A stretch of DNA of 9,775 bases from Lachnospiraceae bacterium UBA7481 (GCA_002478505.1 DLOP01000031.1:28956-38730), one strand, 5' to 3'. Numbered from the stretch's first letter, positions 1 through 5,257 are shown. The notes: generated by a model from the sequence alone, not told the origin. A program made the numbers and translations.

Positions 1-193
1 CAAAAACGACTGCCACGCCGATACATGCCGCGGCAAACTTACTTGTAAAAGATTTACGTTTCATATCGATCACCATGCCTTTCTCTAAATCCGAACTATC
101 AGACTTTTTTTTGCTTTCCCCTAAAGGAATTGTCCCGGAAGCATGGAGCACGCCAAACGCCTGTTTATATCTTTCTTTATTCGTCATCGTCAT
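1..193 (-). CDS. Probable membrane-anchored anti-sigma-like protein, N-terminal part (cut by window edge)
   Basis: Sixty-four codons of a gene leaving the left edge are visible. It starts MTMTNKERYKQAFGVLHASG, runs through a Lys/Ser-rich stretch, and near residue 48 enters a hydrophobic segment (FAAACIGVAVVF) that looks like the start of a membrane anchor after the basic KRKSFTSK. I chose the ATG at 193 because AGGAGGGG at 206-199 lies about 7 nt upstream; an in-frame ATG at 187 would be too far from it. The start overlaps the last 17 nt of the sigma factor gene, so translation is probably coupled. The position directly after an ECF sigma gene and the short cytoplasmic tail followed by one helix are typical of membrane anti-sigma partners in Clostridia, and the KERYKQAF-VLHAS start is one I associate with such proteins. 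The C-terminal sensor part is not in the window, so the anti-sigma role is inferred from context. Confidence 0.65.
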   Translation of the reverse strand, partial: MTMTNKERYKQAFGVLHASGTIPLGESKKKSDSSDLEKGMVIDMKRKSFTSKFAAACIGVAVVF

Positions 194-662
194 TCCACCC
201 CTCCTGTAAAACTTTTTTCAGCAGCTTACGGCCTCTTGCCAGGCAAACTTTCGTATTACTTTCCGTAATATGTAATATTTGCGATATTTCCCGGATGCTG
301 TAATCTTCATAATAGAATAAATGGATAACGATCCGATACTTCTCAGGAAGTTTCATGACCTCCTCAAACAAGGTCTCCGCCTCCGGCGTCTCAAATGCCA
401 ATGTTTCCATATATTCTTCCAGCGGAACGCTTGTCCTCCGCCGAAAAGACAGATTAACATTTTTTGCTTTATTGATTGCCACCCGTAACAACCACGCCCG
501 TATATGCTGCTCACTCTCAAACTGCTTGCTTGTTTTGTAGTATTGGAAAAATGTATCCTGCACAATGTCATCCGCATCGGCCGCATTTTTACAGATATTA
601 AACGCCGCCGAAAACAGATTATCCTTATATTTTTCCATTACTGCCTGTATTTCCGTTTTCAT
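177..662 (-). CDS. ECF-type RNA polymerase sigma factor (sigma-70 family)
   Basis: This 161-residue protein has the two-domain layout of a group 4 sigma factor. Region 2 spans about residues 10-80, with the helix NICKNAADADDIVQDTFFQYY (the DADDIVQDTF core-binding motif) and the -10-reading segment HIRAWLLRVAINKAKN. Region 4 spans about 95-155, with LPEKYRIVIHLFYYEDYSIREISQILHITESNTKVCLARGRKLLK, where YSIREISQILHITESNTKV is the helix-turn-helix that reads the -35. No region 1 or 3 is present. The ATG at 662 follows GAGGGAG at 674-668 with 5 nt spacing. The length is normal for the family and the frame is intact. The overlapping downstream membrane gene is its likely partner, so it would be kept inactive at the membrane until a signal arrives. 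The target promoters cannot be read from here, but a candidate self-regulated promoter lies upstream (705-733). Confidence 0.95.
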   Translation of the reverse strand: MKTEIQAVMEKYKDNLFSAAFNICKNAADADDIVQDTFFQYYKTSKQFESEQHIRAWLLRVAINKAKNVNLSFRRRTSVPLEEYMETLAFETPEAETLFEEVMKLPEKYRIVIHLFYYEDYSIREISQILHITESNTKVCLARGRKLLKKVLQEGWNDDDE

Positions 663-863
663 GAGTACTCCCTCATAATTCTCTTTAAAAGGCCTTTCAA
701 TAATAATACAATTAAGGGAAATGATAGGTTACAGAATAATAACAGATTTTTCAGATTTTTTCCCTAACCGCATTGCAGTATGATAATATGGAATCTAAGA
801 AACGCCGATCAAAATATTTTCGGCATTATCTTTACCGCAAAACCACAAGGAGTGTAATCCCAT
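663..863. other. Divergent intergenic region between sigma factor and kinase
   Basis: About 200 nt separate two divergent genes. Toward the sigma gene there is a candidate ECF promoter (separate entry). Toward the kinase, GATAAT at 782-787 is an acceptable -10, but the sequence about 17 nt before it is only a T-run, so this promoter call is weak. A perfect tandem repeat of CAGATTTTT occupies 743-751 and 752-760. An interrupted dyad GCCGA...TCGGC (804-808 / 820-824) lies in the kinase leader. No coding potential is evident. Confidence 0.5.
705..733 (-). promoter_or_regulatory. Candidate autoregulated ECF promoter of the sigma factor gene
   Basis: On the minus strand, TGTAACC (733-727) contains the AAC core usual for ECF -35 elements. 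After 16 nt comes TGTATT (710-705), 31 nt before the ribosome binding site of the sigma gene. Many ECF sigma genes transcribe themselves, which supports reading this as a self-recognised site. Alternatively the T/A-rich stretch holds an ordinary sigma-A -10 (TATTAT is also present). Only pattern evidence is available. Confidence 0.35.
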
Positions 864-1778
864 ATGTCATTTACCATACCACAGCATTTTACTTCCATGG
901 CAGACGCGCTGGAATCCCTGTTTGGAATAGGCACGGAAATTGCTCGGTCCGACAGGATTTCAGGCGGCGACATCAATGATGCCTACAGACTTACTCTGTC
1001 AAACGGTGCGCATATATTTATGAAATCCAATGCCGTTAAAAATGCTGCCTTTTTTACGGCGGAAGCCATCGGTCTGCATGCCATCGCAAAAACCGGTTGT
1101 ATCGGAACGCCGCGCATCCTTTGCAGCGGAACGGAAACGGACGGAAACGGATATTCTTTTTTGCTTTTGGAATGGATAGAGGAGCAGCGCCCCATTTCGG
1201 ATTATTGGGAAATATTTGCACAACAGCTCGCCGATATGCACCGGGCATCCGCCAAAGATTTTGTTCCGAACGGAAACTACGGATTTATACAGGACAACTA
1301 TATCGGCGCGCGAGTACAGAGCAATTCCCCACGGGAAAGCTGGATCGACTTCTTTCGCGACTGTCGCCTGGAACCACAGTTTCAGGCAGCCCGCGGCTAT
1401 TTTGAATCTGCCGACCGAAAAAGAATCCTGACATTATTGGACCGTCTTGGCGATTTTCTGACAGAACCGGAACGGCCTTCCCTATTGCACGGCGATCTGT
1501 GGTCAGGAAATTTTATGACGGGGAACGACGGCAGGGCATGGCTTATTGATCCTGCGGTCTATGTGGGACATGCGGAAGCCGATCTTGCCATGACCGAGCT
1601 TTTCGGCGGATTTTCCCCGGCATTTTATGCTGCGTATCGGGAAGCTTCCCCAATGCAGCCGGGCTATCCTGACCGCCGCGATCTGTACAACCTCTACCAT
1701 CTATTGAATCATCTGAATCTGTTTGGCGGAAGTTATCTATCTTCCGTACAGCGCACGGTGCGAAGGTATGCTTCATGA
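864..1778 (+). CDS. Fructosamine/ketosamine-3-kinase family protein
   Basis: The 304-residue product matches the fructosamine kinase family, which phosphorylates sugar-amine (Amadori) adducts on proteins or free amines so that they break down. It has an aminoglycoside-phosphotransferase-like kinase fold. Visible motifs are SGGDINDAYRL (about residues 33-43) in the N-lobe, the ATP-contacting lysine in IFMKSN (K54), the catalytic loop LLHGDLWSGNFM (208-218; D211 as base, N216 metal-binding), and LIDPAVYVGHAEADLAMTELFGGF (227-250), where D229 is the second metal-binding acid. The C-terminal YNLYHLLNHLNLFGGSYL (275-292) is a family hallmark. Length fits the family (about 290). The ATG at 864 follows AAGGAG (847-852) with 11 nt spacing. 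The gene is monocistronic and divergent from the sigma factor. Its last bases overlap a membrane-protein remnant on the other strand. The substrate is unknown, and the family is often annotated only as 'fructosamine kinase family'. Confidence 0.92.
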   Translation: MSFTIPQHFTSMADALESLFGIGTEIARSDRISGGDINDAYRLTLSNGAHIFMKSNAVKNAAFFTAEAIGLHAIAKTGCIGTPRILCSGTETDGNGYSFLLLEWIEEQRPISDYWEIFAQQLADMHRASAKDFVPNGNYGFIQDNYIGARVQSNSPRESWIDFFRDCRLEPQFQAARGYFESADRKRILTLLDRLGDFLTEPERPSLLHGDLWSGNFMTGNDGRAWLIDPAVYVGHAEADLAMTELFGGFSPAFYAAYREASPMQPGYPDRRDLYNLYHLLNHLNLFGGSYLSSVQRTVRRYAS

Positions 1779-1977
1779 CCTTCCCTGAAAAATTTCATTT
1801 TTATGCTGTAAATGAATACCGATGTGCCCAATGCCAAGTATCAGAACTGCTACAAGCAGAAAGACGTTGCTTCCATAGATCCCAAGCAAAAAGAAGGCGC
1901 AGACCCATCCATATGATATTCGGGATAAATTCCTTCAGCGTTATTTTTTTAAAATTTAGCAAAAAAAGAATTTGCTG
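1773..1977 (-). pseudogene. Frameshifted remnant of a small membrane protein
   Basis: On the minus strand two adjoining open stretches read like one protein broken by a frameshift. The upstream frame (from 1977) reads LLNFKKITLKEFIPNI. The next frame, open from 1934 to a TGA at 1775-1773, gives SYGWVCAFFLLGIYGSN then VFLLVAVLILGIGHIGIHL and a polar tail QHKNEIFQGRS. The second stretch contains two plausible membrane helices and a natural-looking charged C-terminus, but has no usable start codon and no ribosome binding site. The switch would occur near 1912-1920. Upstream sequence quickly becomes AT-rich toxin-antitoxin promoter DNA, suggesting that the 5' part was lost when that module arrived. 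The 3' end overlaps the kinase stop. Family not recognised. It could be a chance hydrophobic frame, but composition and helix spacing argue otherwise. Confidence 0.4.
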
Positions 1978-2013
1978 TCAATAATTAATAAATTCTGATT
2001 TTCTTGACTAAGA

Positions 2014-2031
2014 TATATATCATGGTATATA
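2014..2031. repeat. Imperfect palindrome over the vapBC -10 (candidate VapB operator)
   Basis: TATATATCATGGTATATA is an 18-bp dyad centred on CATG with one mismatched pair (T2020 against G2025). It lies between the -35 and -10 elements and covers the -10. AbrB-type VapB dimers bind such inverted repeats, and binding here would block RNA polymerase. Confidence 0.5.
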
Positions 2032-2044
2032 CTATTATTAATAG
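2032..2044. repeat. Perfect 6-1-6 inverted repeat in the vapBC leader
   Basis: CTATTA-T-TAATAG is a perfect inverted repeat abutting the first dyad and covering the expected transcription start. It ends one base before the vapB ribosome binding site. It may be a second operator half for cooperative VapB/VapBC binding; the stem is too short and AT-rich to be a strong RNA hairpin. Confidence 0.45.
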
Positions 2045-2051
2045 AAAGGAG
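2045..2051 (+). promoter_or_regulatory. Ribosome binding site fixing the vapB start
   Basis: AAAGGAG lies 9 nt before ATG 2061. The in-frame ATG at 2052 touches the site and further upstream in-frame codons precede it, so 2061 is the best start. Confidence 0.8.
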
Positions 2052-2060
2052 ATGATTATT

Positions 2061-2291
2061 ATGATGACAGCAAAAGTTTTTGAAAATGGCAGAAGTCAGG
2101 CAGTCAGACTGCCAAAAGAATATCGGTTTAATACTGATGAAGTTGCGGTGAATAAAATTGGTGATATCGTTATGCTTATGCCAAAAACAAATAAGTGGAA
2201 TTCATTTATGCAGGCTATAGATATGTTTTCTGAGGATTTTATGGATGATGGCAGAACTGATGAAATAAGGCAGGAGCGTGAAGATCTATGA
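2061..2291 (+). CDS. vapB: VapB-type antitoxin (AbrB/SpoVT fold)
   Basis: The 76-residue protein begins MMTAKVFENGRSQAVRLPKE, the swapped-hairpin AbrB/MazE-type DNA-binding motif of VapB antitoxins (FENGRSQAVRLP, residues 7-18). The acidic C-terminal half, with SEDFMDDGRTDEIRQERE (about 57-74), matches the toxin-wrapping tail of enterobacterial plasmid VapB proteins, which have a comparable -DFMD-x-R-x-QERE ending. It would neutralise VapC and, alone or with it, repress the shared promoter. The start at 2061 is set by AAAGGAG at 2045-2051. The stop overlaps the toxin start as ATGA, so the two are translationally coupled. The next in-frame ATG, at 2064, is an equally possible start. A longer frame reaching back to 2004 runs through the promoter and is rejected. 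Confidence 0.92.
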   Translation: MMTAKVFENGRSQAVRLPKEYRFNTDEVAVNKIGDIVMLMPKTNKWNSFMQAIDMFSEDFMDDGRTDEIRQEREDL

Positions 2292-2689
2292 GATACATGT
2301 TAGATACAAATATTTGTATATATGCAATCAAACACAAACCTAAGCAAGTATTTCTTAAATTACAGGAACATGATCCATCTGAGATATGTATTTCTTCAGT
2401 AACATATGCAGAATTAGTTCATGGTGTTGAGAAAAGTCAATCAATAGAAAAAAATAGAGTGGCATTAGCATTACTTTTAGCTAATATAGAAATTATGGAT
2501 TTTGATTCTTCCGCGGCTGAATGTTATGGAAAAATACGAGCAGATTTGGAAAAAGCAGGTAAACCCATTGGACCATTAGATATGATGATTGCAGGACATG
2601 CGAAATCGTTGGGATATACAGTTGTTACGAATAATACCAAAGAATTTATACGTGTTATCGAATTGAAAATAGAGAACTGGGCTGAGTGA
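2288..2689 (+). CDS. vapC: VapC-type PIN-domain toxin ribonuclease
   Basis: This 133-residue single PIN domain carries all expected acidic residues: MLDTN (D6) on the first strand, the AEL motif in SSVTYAELVHG (E42), GPLDMMIAGHA (D98), and TNNTKEF (N115/N116 in the place of the fourth acid). It resembles the plasmid and Salmonella/Shigella VapC group, which has MLDTN, CISS, GPYDQMIAGHA and VVTNN-REF and cuts initiator tRNA-fMet in the anticodon loop. That substrate is a reasonable but unproven transfer. It is full length with no broken active-site residue, so it is probably functional. It overlaps vapB by 4 nt, and AGGAG at 2272-2276 lies 11 nt before its ATG. No clear terminator follows. A new promoter begins 22 nt after the stop, making the module self-contained. 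Confidence 0.95.
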   Translation: MRYMLDTNICIYAIKHKPKQVFLKLQEHDPSEICISSVTYAELVHGVEKSQSIEKNRVALALLLANIEIMDFDSSAAECYGKIRADLEKAGKPIGPLDMMIAGHAKSLGYTVVTNNTKEFIRVIELKIENWAE

Positions 2690-2711
2690 TAAATTTACTT
2701 TTATTTTTTTG

Positions 2712-2740
2712 TTGACAGATAACCGGAATCATGATATATT
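2712..2740 (+). promoter_or_regulatory. Sigma-A promoter of the gntR-ABC operon
   Basis: A consensus TTGACA at 2712-2717 is followed after exactly 17 nt by TATATT at 2735-2740. The expected start site, near 2747, falls inside the palindrome at 2743-2765. A near-ideal promoter with a downstream operator is typical of a locus held off by a repressor. Confidence 0.85.
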
Positions 2741-2742
2741 AG

Positions 2743-2765
2743 CTGTACTACTTGAAGTAATACAG
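2743..2765. promoter_or_regulatory. 23-bp palindromic operator, probably for the YtrA-like GntR repressor
   Basis: The sequence from CTGTA (2743) to TACAG (2765) is an inverted repeat centred on G2754. Outer arms CTGTA/TACAG and inner TACTT/AAGTA pair, with only one mismatched pair (2748/2760) besides the centre. It starts 2 bp after the -10 and would cover the transcription start. GntR dimers bind such dyads, and YtrA-type regulators usually repress their own operon. The assignment is by position and symmetry. Confidence 0.7.
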
Positions 2766-2790
2766 ATAATACAACGAGAGGGGTGATGAT

Positions 2791-3162
2791 TTGATCGAAC
2801 TGGATTATCGCAGTAAAAAACCGATCTATGAGCAGATCATTGAACAAATCAAACTGATGGTTATCAAAGGGCATTTAAGTCCCGGAGATTCGATTCCCTC
2901 TGTCCGAAAGATGGCACAGACCCTGGATATTACACCCTCCACTGTGGCGAAGGCATATCAGGAGCTGGAACGTCAAAAAGTGATTGAGACGATCCGGGCA
3001 AAAGGGACCTATATAACCACCATGCCAAACATGGAACCCAATACGGAGGATCTGGAAAAGATTCGAAAGCGGATTCAAAGCGAACTGATCGAACTGAAAC
3101 GTATCGGTTATTCCGAGAAAGATGTGGTGGATTTGGTAAAAGAAATCTATTCTTCCATTTAA
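2791..3162 (+). CDS. GntR family transcriptional regulator, YtrA-like (TTG start)
   Basis: The 123-residue protein starts MIELDYRSKKPIYEQIIEQIKLMVIKGHLSPGDSIPSVRKMAQTL, the winged helix of the GntR family. It continues DITPSTVAKAYQELERQKVIETIRAKGTYI, containing the recognition helix and wing. After residue 75 there is only a short helical tail (EKIRKRIQSELIELKRIGYSEKDVVDLVKEIY), which defines the small YtrA subfamily; there is no effector-binding UTRA or FCD domain. The start is TTG at 2791, supported by AGAGGGG (2777-2783) 7 nt upstream and because ATG/GTG triplets between are out of frame. It heads an operon with an ABC ATPase and permease. In this family the repressor is typically relieved by cell-envelope stress, such as bacitracin-like antibiotics, but the inducer here cannot be read from sequence. 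A 130-nt gap before the ATPase gene is unusually wide. Confidence 0.93.
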   Translation: MIELDYRSKKPIYEQIIEQIKLMVIKGHLSPGDSIPSVRKMAQTLDITPSTVAKAYQELERQKVIETIRAKGTYITTMPNMEPNTEDLEKIRKRIQSELIELKRIGYSEKDVVDLVKEIYSSI

Positions 3163-3292
3163 GGAAGTGCTGATGAAATCACCGTTTCCTTAGAGCTTCC
3201 GGCGGATGCACACGGATTTGCAAAGGAATCCGGTCGGAAAGCGCTTCAATCAATATTTTGGCAAAAATAATTCAGAAAGGAAAGATAAGCAA
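3163..3292 (+). other. Gap between gntR and ATPase with a 35-codon open stretch in the gntR frame
   Basis: Directly after the gntR stop, the same frame stays open for 35 codons to TAA at 3268-3270. It reads like protein: ADEITVSLELPADAHGF and AKESGRKALQSIFWQK, a strand-then-helix pattern. It has no start codon or ribosome binding site of its own, so it is not a gene as it stands. YtrA-type proteins normally end about where gntR ends, so it is not needed to complete that protein. It may be the relic of a lost small gene or chance. The rest holds only the ATPase ribosome binding site. Confidence 0.3.
3276..3284 (+). promoter_or_regulatory. Ribosome binding site fixing the ATPase start
   Basis: AAAGGAAAG ends 8 nt before ATG 3293. 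The frame is open back to an ATG at 3206, but that codon has no comparable site and the extra 29 residues do not resemble ABC protein, so 3293 is preferred. Confidence 0.75.
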
Positions 3293-4222
3293 ATGTTAGA
3301 GATCAAAAACTTACATAAAGGCTACAATAATCGACCGGTTATCCATGGTATTGATATATGCGTTCATCAGGGCGAGATCCATGGTTTGATTGGTTCCAAC
3401 GGAGCCGGCAAGACCACATTGCTGAAATGCGTTACAGGAATCTATAAACCTGCGCAGGGAACAATACAGTATGATGAAAAGGATATCTATGATAATCCGG
3501 AAGTAAAAGCAAAAGTAGCGTATGTGTCGGAGCAGCTTGATTTTATCAATATCTATTCTGTAACGGGAATGGCATCATACTATCAGAACTTTTACGACAC
3601 GTTTTCCAGAGAAAAATTTGATGATCTGGTGAAACGTTTTGATATCAATCCCAAAAAGTACATTGGCACGTTGTCTAAGGGGCAAAGGGCAAAATTGAAT
3701 TTTTCTTTAGCGATTGCGCAACAGCCAAAGTATCTGATCATGGATGAACCTGAGAGCGGTATGGATGCGGAGGGCAAAGCGATGTTCCGCAATATTCTGA
3801 TTGAAGAAGTAGATAAAGAGCAGATCGGAGTGCTTTTCTCCTGTCATGATCTTACGGATGTAGAGCGCATGTGCGACAGTGTTACCATGATGGAGGCGGG
3901 AGAGGTTTTTGCGCAAAAATCCGTGGATGAGTTCATGGAAAGCGTCCAGAAATGGAAGGGCATTCTGCCACAGAAGCCAACGGATGAAAAACTGTTTGAC
4001 ATGACTGTCCATGCAGCATCCAAGATAGGAGATTTATCAGAATTTTACACCGTGGGAAAGCGGGAAGATAACGAATACCTATTGAAGAAGCTAGGCATTG
4101 AAGATTATTCCAAGCAGCAGATTACACTGGAGGAGATTTACATCCTTTTAAAGAAAAGATATCTGCAGAGAAAAGAAAGGACGAATGACATCCCAAAAGA
4201 AGGAGGGCTTAAGAATGAGTGA
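3293..4222 (+). CDS. ABC transporter ATP-binding protein (YtrB-like)
   Basis: The 309-residue protein starts MLEIKNLHKGYNNRPVIHGI and has every nucleotide-binding motif: Walker A GSNGAGKTT (34-42), Q-loop glutamine in YVSEQ (Q81), signature LSKGQ (127-131), Walker B YLIMDEP (147-153, catalytic E152), D-loop SGMD (155-158) and H-loop histidine in SCHDL (H185). The usual Thr after DEP is Glu here (DEPESGMD), a small departure. The last 100 residues form a charged accessory region ending RKERTNDIPKEGGLKNE, longer than a minimal ATPase. It powers the permease encoded next, whose start overlaps its last 8 nt. With an upstream YtrA-like repressor, the complex most likely acts in export or detoxification at the envelope. 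The substrate is unknown. Confidence 0.94.
   Translation: MLEIKNLHKGYNNRPVIHGIDICVHQGEIHGLIGSNGAGKTTLLKCVTGIYKPAQGTIQYDEKDIYDNPEVKAKVAYVSEQLDFINIYSVTGMASYYQNFYDTFSREKFDDLVKRFDINPKKYIGTLSKGQRAKLNFSLAIAQQPKYLIMDEPESGMDAEGKAMFRNILIEEVDKEQIGVLFSCHDLTDVERMCDSVTMMEAGEVFAQKSVDEFMESVQKWKGILPQKPTDEKLFDMTVHAASKIGDLSEFYTVGKREDNEYLLKKLGIEDYSKQQITLEEIYILLKKRYLQRKERTNDIPKEGGLKNE
4201..4207 (+). promoter_or_regulatory. Ribosome binding site fixing the permease start
   Basis: AGGAGGG lies 7 nt before ATG 4215. An in-frame ATG at 4185 sits upstream of this site inside the ATPase gene and is rejected. Confidence 0.85.
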
Positions 4223-5165
4223 TATAAAAAAATTATTCAAAAGAGATCGCTTTTACTGGGAAATCATGACGGTGATCATGGCAATAGTAGTCATTTATAT
4301 GATGACGAATGTATCCGGATTGTATCGTCATAAATTCTTTCACCTGGAGGATTACTTAGAAAGTGTACAATGGACGCGTACATTTCAGGATAACAATCCA
4401 GAACTGCTGCGTGATTTTTGGGATGAACATCCGCAACTGCACTATCAGGAAGGTATTTATTTAGATTCGATTTCGGATGAGTTTTTGATTCATATGACGT
4501 TAGTGACCGTGATTGTGGTATTGATTGCGCAGGCGGTCAAATTGCTGGTACAAGAGACTAAAAACCGCGCGGAAGTACTGCGCATATTCCCTGTAAAGTC
4601 ACGCAATTTGCTAATCTATCATTACCTAAGCGGATTGCTTACAATCGGAATTCTTTCGCTGATACAAATAGCACTCATCCGACTGGATATACTGTATCTT
4701 GAAAAAAATACGGACTTCATTTTTTATAACAAAGAAGATCTTTGGAGCTATGCCGGGTTTACCATACTTATATTTATGCATTATTATTCTCTGTTACTCG
4801 TTTGCAAAACGGTGACAAACCATGTTCCGGGAACCATCTTTACATTTATTGTAACAGCGATCGGTTTCGGCACGATTGTAATTTGGGGAGACTGGATATT
4901 TCTATTTTGGAGAGACTGGATATATCTTGCGATATATTATGCATTTGTCCTTTTAATCGGTCTCTCCTATATCGCGAATCAGACAAAAGACTATGCAAGA
5001 AACGGATTTTATGCTTTTCCTATTGCGCATTGGATGGTAATGGGTATCGTATTTGCAGAAATATATTTCCTGTTCCGTGGCATATGTTCAATTCCTATAG
5101 CGATTGCAGCCTCCGCGCTGATTACCGCCGGCGTACATTTTGTCGCGAGAACGAAAAAATTATAA
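4215..5165 (+). CDS. ABC transporter permease, eight predicted membrane helices
   Basis: The 316-residue integral membrane protein has hydrophobic segments at about residues 14-36, 92-112, 132-154, 177-200, 207-229, 234-254, 270-287 and 292-310. A 55-residue polar loop after the first (SGLYRHKFFHLEDYLES...YLDS) is probably extracytoplasmic. The cytoplasmic loop VQETKNRAEVLRIFPVKSRNLL (112-133) resembles the coupling region of ABC-2-type and YtrC/D-like permeases, where a charged patch meets the ATPase. I see no close named family. It is translationally coupled to the ATPase (8-nt overlap) and ends the operon. With one permease gene, the transporter would be a homodimeric permease, or it uses a partner encoded elsewhere. 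Residues GDWIFLFW and RDWIYLAI (225-240) are a tandem 8-residue duplication. The substrate cannot be assigned. Confidence 0.85.
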   Translation: MSDIKKLFKRDRFYWEIMTVIMAIVVIYMMTNVSGLYRHKFFHLEDYLESVQWTRTFQDNNPELLRDFWDEHPQLHYQEGIYLDSISDEFLIHMTLVTVIVVLIAQAVKLLVQETKNRAEVLRIFPVKSRNLLIYHYLSGLLTIGILSLIQIALIRLDILYLEKNTDFIFYNKEDLWSYAGFTILIFMHYYSLLLVCKTVTNHVPGTIFTFIVTAIGFGTIVIWGDWIFLFWRDWIYLAIYYAFVLLIGLSYIANQTKDYARNGFYAFPIAHWMVMGIVFAEIYFLFRGICSIPIAIAASALITAGVHFVARTKKL

Positions 5166-5226
5166 AAGAATGGGGCTGATTTAAACAAGCGCAGCCGATT
5201 GCCCGGTTACCGTTTTTCATTCGTTT
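5166..5226 (+). terminator. Weak terminator-like structure after the ABC operon
   Basis: GGCTG (5175-5179) can pair with CAGCC (5192-5196), and a small CGG-TTA-CCG hairpin precedes TTTTT (5213-5217). Both stems are short and the T-run overlaps the next promoter's spacer, so termination here is only possible. No better terminator is visible between the two genes. Confidence 0.25.
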
Positions 5227-5235
5227 CATATAATA
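5207..5235 (+). promoter_or_regulatory. Promoter of the SleC-like gene, possibly read by a sporulation sigma factor
   Basis: CATATAATA at 5227-5235 follows AC (5209-5210) by 16 nt, which fits the sigma-K pattern AC-N16/17-CATAnnnTA. CATATAAT also comes within one base of the sigma-E -10. The same DNA contains TATAAT (5229-5234) 16 nt after TTACCG (5207-5212), a passable sigma-A site. The product is a spore-cortex type enzyme, so the mother-cell reading is attractive but unproven. Confidence 0.5.
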
Positions 5236-5257
5236 GGATAACAGAAAAACATCCTAT
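5233..5257 (+). repeat. 7-bp inverted repeat between the -10 and the ribosome binding site
   Basis: ATAGGAT (5233-5239) and ATCCTAT (5251-5257) pair perfectly around an 11-nt A-rich loop. The right arm abuts the GAGGAGA ribosome binding site at 5258. It could be an operator or, if transcription starts early enough, a leader hairpin that limits ribosome access. Confidence 0.45.

Larger units (their letters stand above)
1979..2060 (+). promoter_or_regulatory. vapBC promoter and leader
   Basis: TTGACT at 2004-2009 is a good -35. The -10 is either TATACT (2028-2033, 18-nt spacer) or TATATA (2026-2031, 16-nt spacer). Transcription would begin around 2038-2040, leaving a short leader before vapB. 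The promoter overlaps two dyads given separately, as expected for VapB-mediated autorepression. The region is far more AT-rich than the kinase gene to its left. Confidence 0.65.

Noticed and set aside
1775..1984. Plus-strand 69-residue frame starting in ATGA overlap with the kinase stop
   Set aside because: Its product is rich in Cys, Arg and His without a recognisable pattern, and it has no ribosome binding site. The opposite strand gives a far more protein-like hydrophobic reading, so this is taken as a shadow.
2004..2060. N-terminal extension of vapB back to 2004
   Set aside because: It would translate the -35, -10 and operator sequence. The strong AAAGGAG is placed for ATG 2061.
3206..3292. 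29-residue N-terminal extension of the ABC ATPase
   Set aside because: There is no good ribosome binding site, and MLEIKNL at 3293 is the normal start of an ABC ATPase.
4185..4214. Earlier permease start inside the ATPase gene
   Set aside because: AGGAGGG at 4201-4207 would lie within the coding sequence, and it is correctly spaced for ATG 4215.
4742..5179. 145-residue plus-strand frame overlapping the permease end
   Set aside because: It is Cys/Arg-rich, has no ribosome binding site and lies wholly over a clear membrane protein in another frame.
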